Positions 34,136 to 42,112 of a stretch of 64,000 bases of DNA are shown here, piece after piece. The position numbers and the translations under genes are program-made. The notes beneath the pieces are model-generated. The model was not told where the DNA came from. It saw nothing but the letters and a program-made list of their open reading frames with translations, and did no database searches. The stretch spans positions 1 through 64,000 of the forward strand of contig NZ_JAFCMM010000004.1 in the NCBI RefSeq assembly GCF_018131225.1, in the 5' to 3' direction. Each line of letters opens with the position of its first letter. Position 1 is the stretch's first letter. Source of the stretch: Bradyrhizobium sp. U87765 SZCCT0048 (GTDB taxonomy: Bacteria > Pseudomonadota > Alphaproteobacteria > Rhizobiales > Xanthobacteraceae).

Positions 34136-35371
34136 ATGATCGAGGTCAACGGACGAACCTACGCAAAACCGAAGCGGCCAACGGTGGTGGTGTGTCTCGA
34201 CGGTTGCGACCCGCGCTATCTCAACTTCGGCGGCGCCGAGAAGGTCTTTCCCAACATCTCGCGGATGATGCGCGACGGCTTTTCGACCCTCGCCGATGCG
34301 GCGATGCCGACCTTCACCAATCCGAACAACGTGTCGATCGTGACCGGCGCGCCACCGCTGGTTCACGGCATTTCCGGCAACTACTACCTCGACCGGGCGA
34401 CCGGCGAGGAGATCATGATCGTCGACGCCAGCCCGATGCGGGCGACGACCATCCTCGCCGAGATGTCGCGTGCCGGCGTGCGGGTCGTGGCGGTTACGGC
34501 CAAGGACAAGCTGCGCAAGATGCTCGGCCACCGCATGACGAACGGGATCTGCTTTTCGTCGGAAAAGGCTGGACAGGCGACGCTCGCCGACAACGGCATC
34601 GACAACGTCGAGGCATTGGTCGGGCGGCCGACGCCTGACATGTACAGCCCCGATCTGTCGCTGTTCGTGCTCGATGCGGGCATCAGGCTGCTGGAGCAGG
34701 GTCGCGCGGAGCTTCTCTATCTGTCGCTGTCGGACCTGGTGCAGCATGGCCATGGTCCGGGCGATCCCGAGGCGGACGCCTTCCACCGTGCAGTCGATGC
34801 GAAGGTTGGCCGGCTCGCCGAACTCGGCGCCGTCGTCGGCCTCATTGCCGATCATGGCATGAACGACAAGATCAACGCGGACGGAACGCCGCGCGTCGTC
34901 TTCCTCGAGGAGGAGCTCAACCGGCAGTTCGGACCGGGCGCGGTGCGCGTCATCTGCCCGATCACCGATCCGTTCGTGAAGCATCACGGCGCTCTCGGCT
35001 CGTTCGTGCGGGTCTACCTGCGCGCCAGGCTGGACCTCGCCGAAGTCATGGACGCGGCGACGGCTCTTCCCGGCATCGCCCTCGTCCTCGACGGCGAGAG
35101 CGCCGCCCGCCGCTATCAGATGCCACTCGACCGCGAGGGCGATTTCGTCGCGATCGGTGACACCCACACGGTCATCGGTTCGAGCCGGGCCGAGCATGAC
35201 CTTGCCGGCCTCAAGGGGCATCGCCTGCGCTCTCATGGCGGACTGAGCGAGCAGATCGTTCCGTTCATTCTCTCGCATCCGGTCAGTCAGGCCTACCGCG
35301 AGGTCGCGAGCGCGAGGCGTGTTCGCAACTTCGACATCTTCGACTTCGCGTTGAACGGCGCGCTGCTTTAG
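34136..35371 (+). CDS. phnA: Phosphonoacetate hydrolase
   Basis: This alkaline-phosphatase-superfamily enzyme splits phosphonoacetate into acetate and phosphate. The 411-residue protein shows the full two-zinc site: Asp22 (CLDGCDPRY), the nucleophilic Thr61 next to Asn62 (TFTNPNNVSIVTG), Asp200 and His204 (LSLSDLVQHGHG), Asp239-His240 (LIADHGMND) and His367 (LRSHGGLSE). ATG 34136 follows an AAGGG; a much longer upstream frame is antisense to the LysR gene and was rejected. A GlpT-like transporter follows 49 bases later, completing a phosphonoacetate-use cluster. Confidence 0.92.
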   Translation: MIEVNGRTYAKPKRPTVVVCLDGCDPRYLNFGGAEKVFPNISRMMRDGFSTLADAAMPTFTNPNNVSIVTGAPPLVHGISGNYYLDRATGEEIMIVDASPMRATTILAEMSRAGVRVVAVTAKDKLRKMLGHRMTNGICFSSEKAGQATLADNGIDNVEALVGRPTPDMYSPDLSLFVLDAGIRLLEQGRAELLYLSLSDLVQHGHGPGDPEADAFHRAVDAKVGRLAELGAVVGLIADHGMNDKINADGTPRVVFLEEELNRQFGPGAVRVICPITDPFVKHHGALGSFVRVYLRARLDLAEVMDAATALPGIALVLDGESAARRYQMPLDREGDFVAIGDTHTVIGSSRAEHDLAGLKGHRLRSHGGLSEQIVPFILSHPVSQAYREVASARRVRNFDIFDFALNGALL

Positions 35372-35420
35372 GCGCGCCGCACCGGGCCAATCATAAAAAT
35401 ATCATCCAGGGAGGGACGTC

Positions 35421-36719
35421 ATGCTCGAGACAGGGCAGGCCATCGCACGGCCGCTGGCCGCTGAGCCGGATGCCGATACGGACTACAGGCGCTACAAATG
35501 GGCGGCATTGTTGGGCGTGTCGTTCTGTTACCTGTTCTACTACACCGGCCGGCAGACCTTCGGATTTGCGATCCCCAGCATCCAGAAGGAGCTAGGGCTC
35601 TCCAAGGAAATGCTGGGCTGGGTCAGCGCGTCGATGCTGTGGGCCTATGCGCTCGGCCAGTCGATCAACGGCAATCTCGGCGACAAGTGGGGCGGGCGGG
35701 TCATGATGCTCGCCGGCGCCACGCTGTCATTCGCGGCGAACTGGGCGACCAGCTTCGCCACGGGTTTCGTCGGTCTCCTGCTCGCATGGGGGCTGAACGG
35801 CTATTTCCAGGCAATGGGGTTTGCGCCGGGCAGCAGGTTGCTGTCGAACTGGTGGGGGCACAAGAACCGCGGCTTCGTCTATTCGTTCTATATCGGCATG
35901 TCCGGCTTTTCGTCGGTCCTGGCGTATCTGCTGCCCATCGTCATCCTCGGCGGTTTCGGTCTCGACTGGCGCTGGATGTTTCGCCTGTCGGTGCTGCTGA
36001 TGCTGTTCGGCGCCATCGTGATGTTTGTCACGGTGCGCGAGCGGCCGGAGGATCTCGGACTCGCCGGTCCCGGCGACGACAAGGCGCCGGATGAGGCCGG
36101 CGCGGCGGCCGTCGATACGACGACCAGCGTTGCGCGCTACCGCGCCGTGCTGTCGAACTGGCGGCTCTATGCCGCCGGCCTCTCGATCGGATTCCAGAAC
36201 GCGGCGCGCTATGCCCTGCTGGTCTGGATTCCCGTGCACTTTCTCGGCCCCAACTGGAAGTCGGCGTCGGCGGTGATCGATCCGGCGTGGATCACGGTGG
36301 CGTTGCCGGTCGGCATGGCGCTGGGAGCCGCGACCAACAGCTGGATGTCCGACATCGTCTTCCGGTCGCGACGATACCTCGCCATCATCACGTCCATGGT
36401 GCTGGCCGCGCTCATCGCCATCGCGATGGAATTCGTGCCCCATGGCAGCCTGCTCGGCATCGCCGGGCTGTTCCTCTGCGGCTTCTTCGTGTTCGGGCCG
36501 GCGTCGTCGTTCTGGGCGCTGTGTCCGGATCTCTTCGGCCGGCGCCTGTCGGGGACCGCGACCGGTCTCCTGAACTTCATGTCCTACGGCTGCGCGGGGC
36601 TCGGGGAGCCGCTGATCGGGCGCTTCATGGACCACACAGGAGATACGTCGATCATCTTCCCGATCGTCGCGGTGCTGTGCGTCGGCAGCGCGCTGTCTGC
36701 GCTTCTCATCCGGCGGTAA
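35421..36719 (+). CDS. GlpT-type organophosphate/phosphonate MFS transporter
   Basis: The 432-residue MFS protein has twelve helices and organophosphate:phosphate antiporter features: YYTGRQTFGFAIPSIQKELGLSKEMLGWV near the start and GFAPGSRLLSNWWGHKNRGF in the middle. A GGGAGG precedes the ATG. It directly follows phosphonoacetate hydrolase, so phosphonoacetate is the likely cargo, as proposed for the equivalent Pseudomonas fluorescens 23F gene. It is convergent with rimM. Confidence 0.88.
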   Translation: MLETGQAIARPLAAEPDADTDYRRYKWAALLGVSFCYLFYYTGRQTFGFAIPSIQKELGLSKEMLGWVSASMLWAYALGQSINGNLGDKWGGRVMMLAGATLSFAANWATSFATGFVGLLLAWGLNGYFQAMGFAPGSRLLSNWWGHKNRGFVYSFYIGMSGFSSVLAYLLPIVILGGFGLDWRWMFRLSVLLMLFGAIVMFVTVRERPEDLGLAGPGDDKAPDEAGAAAVDTTTSVARYRAVLSNWRLYAAGLSIGFQNAARYALLVWIPVHFLGPNWKSASAVIDPAWITVALPVGMALGAATNSWMSDIVFRSRRYLAIITSMVLAALIAIAMEFVPHGSLLGIAGLFLCGFFVFGPASSFWALCPDLFGRRLSGTATGLLNFMSYGCAGLGEPLIGRFMDHTGDTSIIFPIVAVLCVGSALSALLIRR

Positions 36720-36784
36720 AGCGTTTTGGAGCGACGTGGGGCCCGGCTCGCGGGAAGAAACGGGTCAAAACAAAAGTAAAATGC

Positions 36785-37321
36785 TCAGGCCGCGTCCGGG
36801 CTGTCGCCGTCGATTTCCTGCGGCAGTTCGACGACGATCCGGCCGCCGGCGATGTCGACGGTCGGCACCACCGCGTTGGTGAAGGGCAGCATCAGGGTCG
36901 GGCCCTTGGGCGGCGCGATCTCGATGATGTCGCCCGCGCCGAAATTGTGAAGCGCCAGCACCCGGCCGATCGGTTCGCCCGCGGCGGTTTCAGCAGCGAG
37001 GCCGATCAGGTCAGCATGGTAGTATTCGTCGTCCGCTGTGGGCGGCAGCTTGTCACGGGCGATGTAGAGTTCAAGGCCGTTCAGCGGTTCGGCATCGTTG
37101 CGGCTGGCGACGCCCTTGATCGTCGCGACGAGATGGCCCTTGGCCTCCCGCGCCCGCACCACTTCGAACTGCCGCGCACCGTCCCGGGTCGACAGCGGGC
37201 CATAGTGCAGCACCGCGAGCGGGTCTTCCGTGAACGGCCACAGCTTCACCTCGCCACGCACGCCATGCGCAGCGCCGATTTTGGCAACGCAGATTTTGGT
37301 GTCCTGCGCCAATAGCGTCAT
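36785..37321 (-). CDS. rimM: Ribosome maturation factor RimM (16S rRNA processing)
   Basis: RimM assists 30S head assembly around protein S19. The 178-residue protein opens MTLLAQDTKICVAKIGAAHGVRGEVKLWPFTEDP and has the PRC-barrel part YYHADLIGLAAETAAGEPIG..VLALHNFGAGDIIEIAPPKGPTLMLPF. ATG 37321 was chosen because the longer frame upstream reads through a palindromic repeat. It lies 258 bases after rpsP, but the normally adjacent trmD is 7.8 kb away beyond the accessory block. Confidence 0.94.
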   Translation of the reverse strand: MTLLAQDTKICVAKIGAAHGVRGEVKLWPFTEDPLAVLHYGPLSTRDGARQFEVVRAREAKGHLVATIKGVASRNDAEPLNGLELYIARDKLPPTADDEYYHADLIGLAAETAAGEPIGRVLALHNFGAGDIIEIAPPKGPTLMLPFTNAVVPTVDIAGGRIVVELPQEIDGDSPDAA

Positions 37322-37400
37322 TCCGTGAAAGGCTTCATCGCCGGCATGAGCCGCGATTGTCCGGCGGCTCACTGGAGACGTAGGCAGTGCCACAAATTCC

Positions 37401-37508
37401 GCGTCATTGCCGGGCTTGACCCGGCAATCCAGCTTACTCGCAGCGTAACGTGAATTTTGAAGCTGGATCACCGGGTCACGCCGCTTCGCGGCGGCCCGGT
37501 GATGACGC
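37401..37508. repeat. Nested palindromic intergenic repeat (REP-like), between rimM and rpsP
   Basis: GCGTCATTGCCGGG at the left end and CCCGGTGATGACGC at the right end are complementary at 12 of 14 positions. Inside, GACCCGGCAATCCAGCTT and AAGCTGGATCACCGGGTC pair at 16 of 18. Such elements, which translate as DCRVKPGND-like junk, are scattered through Bradyrhizobium-type genomes. It separates rpsP from rimM and could affect their cotranscription. Confidence 0.75.
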
Positions 37509-37579
37509 AGAGAGTGCGGGTGCCTCTGAGCCGGATAACCCGGCGCATCAGCCGGGCATTACGGCAAGCTCAGACCAGC

Positions 37580-37897
37580 TTAGGCCGCAGCGGCCTTGCG
37601 CTCCTTGCGCGGCACGGCCTTCTCGGGGTTGTTGCGCGGGGTGCGCTTGGCAATGCCGGCGGCGTCGAGGAAGCGCGACACGCGGTCCGACGGCTGCGCG
37701 CCCTTGGCGAGCCAGGCCTTGACCTTCTCGAGGTCGAGCTTGAGGCGGGCCTCGTTGTCCTTCGGCAGCAGCGGGTTGAAGTGGCCGAGACGCTCGATGA
37801 AGCGGCCATCGCGCGGGAAGCGCGAGTCGGCGACGACGACATGGTAGACGGGACGCTTCTTGGTGCCTGCACGGGCGAGGCGGATCACGACGGACAT
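37580..37897 (-). CDS. rpsP: 30S ribosomal protein S16
   Basis: The 105-residue protein begins MSVVIRLARAGTKKRPVYHVVVADSRFPRDGRFIERLGHFNPL, the canonical S16 sequence, with a basic Lys/Arg/Ala-rich C-terminal tail usual in Rhizobiales. S16 is needed for 30S assembly. It lies 45 bases downstream of ffh in the same direction, and the gap has a TAAGGAG-type ribosome binding site. Confidence 0.98.
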   Translation of the reverse strand: MSVVIRLARAGTKKRPVYHVVVADSRFPRDGRFIERLGHFNPLLPKDNEARLKLDLEKVKAWLAKGAQPSDRVSRFLDAAGIAKRTPRNNPEKAVPRKERKAAAA

Positions 37898-37942
37898 GGG
37901 TTTCTCCTTAAGTGTCTGTTCGATGAATGGTGTGAAAGGCAG

Positions 37943-39478
37943 TTACTTCTTCTTGCCAATGCCCGGAAAACCTCCGAGGCCCGGCAATGTCGGTTTTCCA
38001 AGCCCCGGAAGGCCCGGCAGTCCGGTCGGCGAGCCGCCCGGAAAATCCTTCGGCAGCGACGGCATGCCCGGCGGCAATCCGCCTGGCATCTTCTCCGCCA
38101 TCGCCTTGAGCTGGTCGGGTGACGGCATGCCGCCGCCAAAGCCCATCGCCTGCGCGAGGCCGGCGAGCGGGCCGCGCTTGGCGCCGCCCATGGCCTTCAT
38201 CATGTCGGCCATGTTCCGGTGCATCTTGAGCAGCTTGTTGACGTCCTCGACCTTGGTTCCGGAGCCGGCGGCGATGCGCTTCTTGCGGCTGGCCTTGAGC
38301 ACGTCGGGATTCTTGCGCTCCCCGCGGGTCATCGAATCGATGATCGCGACCTGGCGCTTCACCACCTTGTCGTCGAGATTGGCGGCGGCGAGCTGGTTCT
38401 TCATCTTGGCGATGCCGGGCATCAGGCCCATCAGGCCGCCGAGGCCGCCCATGTTCTGCATCTGCAGCAGCTGGTCGCGCAGGTCGCCGAGGTCGAACTG
38501 ACCCTTGCGCATCTTCTCGGCGGCGCGGGCGGCCTTTTCGGCGTCGATATTGGCCGCGGCCTTCTCGACCAGCGACACCACGTCGCCCATGCCGAGGATG
38601 CGGCCGGCGATACGGCTGGGATGGAAGTCTTCCAGCGCGTCGGATTTTTCGCCGACGCCGAGCAGCTTGATCGGCCGGCCGGTGACGGCGCGCATCGACA
38701 GCGCGGCGCCGCCGCGGCCGTCGCCGTCGACGCGGGTCAGCACGATGCCGGTGAGGCCGACGCGCTCGTTGAAGGCGCGGGCGACGTTGACGGCATCCTG
38801 GCCGGTCAGGGAGTCGGCGACCAGCAGCACCTCGTGCGGCTGGCCGGCGGCCTTCACCTGCGCGGCCTCGACCATCATCTCTTCGTCGAGGGTGGTGCGG
38901 CCGGCGGTGTCGAGCAGCACGACGTCGTAGCCGCCGAGTTTGGCGGCCTGCAGCGCGCGGGTCGCGATCTGCGGCGGCTGCTGGCCAGCGACGATCGGCA
39001 GGGTGTCGATGCCGTTGTCACGGCCGAGCACGGCGAGCTGCTCCATCGCGGCCGGACGGCGCACGTCGAGCGAGGCCATCAGCACCTTGCGCTTGTCGCG
39101 CTGGGTGAGGCGGCGGGCAAGTTTCGCGGTGGTGGTGGTCTTGCCCGAACCCTGCAGACCCACCATCATGATGGCGACCGGGGCGGGGGCGTTGAGATCG
39201 ATGGTCTGGCTGTCGGAGCCCAGCGTCTCGACCAGCTGGTCGTGGACGATCTTGACCACCATCTGGCCGGGGGTCACCGACTTGACGACGGTGGCGCCGA
39301 TCGCCTGCTCGCGGACCTTGTCCGTGAAGCTGCGCACGACGTCGAGGGCGACGTCGGCCTCGAGCAGCGCGCGGCGAACCTCGCGCATGGCCGCATCGAC
39401 ATCGGCTTCCGTCAGCGCGCCGCGCCGCGTCAGCCGGTCTAGAATGCCGCCAAGCTTTTCCGACAGATTGTCGAACAC
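37943..39478 (-). CDS. ffh: Signal recognition particle protein (SRP54)
   Basis: Ffh binds SRP RNA and signal sequences and delivers ribosomes to FtsY. The 511-residue protein has the N-domain, the GTPase P-loop GLQGSGKTTTTAKLA, the DTAGR and TRVDGD motifs, and the Met-rich M domain (MGGLGGLMGLMPGIAKMKNQL). The C-terminal tail of about 60 residues is Gly/Pro/Leu-rich. The start is a GTG (39478) with GGGAAG seven bases before it; upstream ATG frames give implausible extensions. It heads the rpsP-rimM group. Confidence 0.95.
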   Translation of the reverse strand: MFDNLSEKLGGILDRLTRRGALTEADVDAAMREVRRALLEADVALDVVRSFTDKVREQAIGATVVKSVTPGQMVVKIVHDQLVETLGSDSQTIDLNAPAPVAIMMVGLQGSGKTTTTAKLARRLTQRDKRKVLMASLDVRRPAAMEQLAVLGRDNGIDTLPIVAGQQPPQIATRALQAAKLGGYDVVLLDTAGRTTLDEEMMVEAAQVKAAGQPHEVLLVADSLTGQDAVNVARAFNERVGLTGIVLTRVDGDGRGGAALSMRAVTGRPIKLLGVGEKSDALEDFHPSRIAGRILGMGDVVSLVEKAAANIDAEKAARAAEKMRKGQFDLGDLRDQLLQMQNMGGLGGLMGLMPGIAKMKNQLAAANLDDKVVKRQVAIIDSMTRGERKNPDVLKASRKKRIAAGSGTKVEDVNKLLKMHRNMADMMKAMGGAKRGPLAGLAQAMGFGGGMPSPDQLKAMAEKMPGGLPPGMPSLPKDFPGGSPTGLPGLPGLGKPTLPGLGGFPGIGKKK

Positions 39479-39771
39479 GTCTGTCTTCCCGCTGCCTCGC
39501 CCCGCAGGACACAAGGCCCCGACGGATGCATGTTGAAGATCCCGTTCCGCTCCGCCGCGCCCGCGTGCCGGACGGTCCGGCGCACAAAACACGTTTGCGC
39601 CCGAGGGCGCACAGCGCTGTCGGGCGTTGACCTCCGGCCTCATGGACCGGGCGGCGGGTCGAAAAGAAGATCTTTCCGAAAGTGGGCGGACTTAAAGCGG
39701 CTATGGGGTGGAAAGTCAATGCCCGGTGTGCCGCCGCCGTCACCCGGCATCCAATTAAGAGATTGATCGAA

Positions 39772-40122
39772 TTAGAATTTTTCCTCGCCGCGGTGCCGCG
39801 TCGGATCCGGAAAATCGCGGTAGAGGGCAAATTTCACGTTCTGGACCAGGGCGTTGACGCCAAAATGCAGGCTCTCGACCGGTTCCCGGCGGGACCCGAC
39901 AAGCGCAAGGGCGCGGTCGAGCTGGTCCAGGCTTTCGAACTCCATCATCAGGTGAAACTCGCCGACATCGGCGCCGCTGAGTCCGAGCTTGCGGCGCATC
40001 AGCCGCCAGCGCACCAGCAGCCCCTCGGCCTTCAGCCGGCCGAGATAGGCGGCAAGGTTGTCGCTAAAGGTCGTGTCGCTCACCCCTGGATTGAGGTCGA
40101 ACCAGGCGTTGTAAATCGTCAT
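39772..40122 (-). CDS. DUF6614 family protein
   Basis: The 116-residue protein (MTIYNAWFDLNPGVSD..) contains LKAEGLLVRWRLMRRKLGLSGADVGEFHLMMEF and ESLHFGVNALVQNVKFALYRDFPDPTRHRGEEKF, which I recognise as the DUF6614 family of alphaproteobacteria, function unknown and probably a ferredoxin-like fold. A second ATG four codons upstream (40134) is possible. It is leftward, between ffh and the MBL hydrolase. Confidence 0.8.
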   Translation of the reverse strand: MTIYNAWFDLNPGVSDTTFSDNLAAYLGRLKAEGLLVRWRLMRRKLGLSGADVGEFHLMMEFESLDQLDRALALVGSRREPVESLHFGVNALVQNVKFALYRDFPDPTRHRGEEKF

Positions 40123-40200
40123 CGTCGGCACCATGTCGGATCGGAACCGTCATCCTAGAGGCGGCCGGGCTCACTGATCCACCCGCTTTCCGGTTCGGCA

Positions 40201-40297
40201 GAGATTCCGGGTCCGGCCCTTCGGGCCATCAGGGAATGACGAAGTCCGGAAAAGTTTGTCATTCCGGGGCACGCCGCAATCGTGAACCCGGAATCTC
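40201..40297. repeat. Nested palindromic intergenic repeat (REP-like)
   Basis: GAGATTCCGGGT (40201-40212) and ACCCGGAATCTC (40286-40297) are perfect 12-base inverted arms. Inside them GGAATGAC (40233-40240) pairs with GTCATTCC (40258-40265). The GTCATTCCGGGG..GAACCCGGAATCTC pattern is a common interspersed repeat in Bradyrhizobium relatives. Confidence 0.75.
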
Positions 40298-40352
40298 GCT
40301 CGATATTCGTTCCTCAACTCCTTCCTCCACTCCTTCCCACCCGGATGTCTCG

Positions 40353-41327
40353 ATGCCGCGCTACCAGGGCCCCGTCACCGACCATTTCAACGGCAAGCAT
40401 TTCTTTGATCCCGACGGCAGCCCACCCAAGCGGCTGCGCGACGTCTGGCAGTGGCAGCGCACGCGCAAGCCGGCGCAATGGCCGGCATGGCATCCCTCGC
40501 CGTTGAGCGACACGCCGCCGGCGCGCGTCGAGGGCGCCGCGGCGCGCGTCGTGTTCGTCGGCCACGCTTCGTGGCTGATCCAGACCGGCGGCCTCAATAT
40601 CCTCGTCGATCCGGTGTGGTCGATGCGGGCATCGCCGTTCGCCTCGCTCGGCCCGAAACGCGTCAACGATCCTGGCATCGCGTTCGCCGCGCTGCCGCCG
40701 ATCGACGTCGTGCTGGTGTCGCACGGCCACTATGATCATCTCGACCTCGCGACGCTGTCGCGGCTGAACGCCGTGCATGCGCCGCGCGTGGTCACGCCGC
40801 TCGGCAACGATCTCACCATGCGCGCCCACGACCGCGCCATTCGCGCCGAAGCCTATGACTGGGGCGACCGCGTCCATCTCGGCGACGGCGTTGCGGTGCA
40901 TCTGGTGGCGACGCGGCACTGGACCGCGCGCGGCCTGTTCGACCGCAATCAGGCCCTGTGGGCGAGCTTCGTGCTGGAGACGCCGGCGGGCAAGATTTAT
41001 GCGGTCGGCGATTCCGGCTATGGCGACGGCGTGCACTTTCGCCGCGTGCGCGAGCGCCACGGTGCGTTGCGCCTGGCGCTGCTGCCGATCGGTGCTTATG
41101 AACCGCGCTGGTTCATGCGCGACCAGCACATGAATCCTGAGGACGCCGTCAAGGCGCTGGCCGACTGTGGCGCAGAGCAGGCGCTTGCGCACCATCACGG
41201 CACCTTCCAGCTGACCGATGAGCCGATCGGCGAGCCGGCCGAGCATCTCGGCCACGCGCTCGATTCCGCCGGCGTGCCGCGCGAGCGCTTTCGCGTGCTG
41301 AAGCCGGGCGAGGTGTTCGCGTTGTGA
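40353..41327 (+). CDS. MBL-fold metallohydrolase, NAPE-PLD-like
   Basis: The 324-residue protein has the metallo-beta-lactamase signature LVSHGHYDHLDLATL with the HxHxDH zinc ligands, GHASWLIQTGGLNILVDPVWS before it, and distal ligands in ATRHWTARG, VGDSGY and LAHHHGTFQLTDEP. This arrangement, with the N-terminal VTDHFNGKHFF segment, fits the NAPE-phospholipase D/UlaG-like branch. Bacterial substrates are unknown. The upstream frame to 40236 runs through the palindromic repeat and was rejected in favour of ATG 40353. Confidence 0.88.
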   Translation: MPRYQGPVTDHFNGKHFFDPDGSPPKRLRDVWQWQRTRKPAQWPAWHPSPLSDTPPARVEGAAARVVFVGHASWLIQTGGLNILVDPVWSMRASPFASLGPKRVNDPGIAFAALPPIDVVLVSHGHYDHLDLATLSRLNAVHAPRVVTPLGNDLTMRAHDRAIRAEAYDWGDRVHLGDGVAVHLVATRHWTARGLFDRNQALWASFVLETPAGKIYAVGDSGYGDGVHFRRVRERHGALRLALLPIGAYEPRWFMRDQHMNPEDAVKALADCGAEQALAHHHGTFQLTDEPIGEPAEHLGHALDSAGVPRERFRVLKPGEVFAL

Positions 41328-41378
41328 CGCGCCGGGGCCTCCGGCGCGCCATTGTCGGGATCGTTCGACGAAGCCTTG

Positions 41379-42101
41379 TTACGGCTTGATCGCGTAGGAG
41401 ACGCTGACCGAGATGCGCAGCGTCTCGGAGCCCGGCGCCACCGGCGTCGCGGCAACATCCGCCGCCATCTTGCGCGCGTACATCGGCACCGGTCCCGGCG
41501 CGCCGTCCTCGGAAATGCTCAGCGGCTCGCCGAGCGAAACGTTGGCCGCCTTGGCGTAGATCTCGGCCTTGCGGCGGGCGTCGGCGATGGCGCGGCCGCG
41601 GGCGTCGTCCATCAGCTTGGACGCCTGCGACACCGAGAAGCTGATGCCGCTGATCTCGTTGGCGCCGGCCCCGACGAGCGAATCGATCGCGCCGGCAACC
41701 TTGGTGACGTCGCGCAGCGTCAGCATCACGCGGTTGGAAGCGCGATAGCCGGTGATCTGCAGCGGGCCGTTGCCGTTGCGGCTTGCCGAACTCTGCGGCT
41801 GCAGCGACAGCCGCGAGGTCTGGATGTCGTTGTCGGCAATGCCGGCCGCCTTGAGCGCCGCCAGCACATTGGCCATCGCCTTGTTGTTGGCATCGGCGGC
41901 CTCGCGGGCGGTCTTCGCCTCGGAGGTCACGCCGCCGTCGATCTCGGCCCGGTCGGGCACCACCGACAACGTCGCTTCGCCGCTCACCGTGATCGAGGGC
42001 GGCGGCACACTTTCGGCGCGGGCGGCCGAGGCGAACGCCGACGCGCCGGACAGGGCCGTGGCGCAGATCAGGGCGAGCGGGAGGGCGGTCGAACGTTTCA
42101 T
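41379..42101 (-). CDS. Exported SIMPL (DUF541) domain protein
   Basis: The 240-residue protein has a signal peptide (MKRSTALPLALICATALSGASAFASAARA). A SIMPL domain follows: ITVSGEATLSVVPDRAEIDGGV, the DNDIQTSRLSLQP and YRASNRVMLTLRD segments, and the closing ETLRISVSVSYAI. SIMPL proteins are periplasmic or outer-membrane associated and are linked to oxidative stress or unknown roles. It starts 11 bases after the stop of the exported GyrI-like gene, so the two probably form an operon. Confidence 0.9.
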   Translation of the reverse strand: MKRSTALPLALICATALSGASAFASAARAESVPPPSITVSGEATLSVVPDRAEIDGGVTSEAKTAREAADANNKAMANVLAALKAAGIADNDIQTSRLSLQPQSSASRNGNGPLQITGYRASNRVMLTLRDVTKVAGAIDSLVGAGANEISGISFSVSQASKLMDDARGRAIADARRKAEIYAKAANVSLGEPLSISEDGAPGPVPMYARKMAADVAATPVAPGSETLRISVSVSYAIKP

Positions 42102-42112
42102 GGTGCGGTCAC

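Noticed and set aside
37322..37471. N-terminal extension of RimM by 50 residues
   Set aside because: The extension translates an interspersed palindromic repeat (DCRVKPGND-like junk) and is not found at RimM N-termini.
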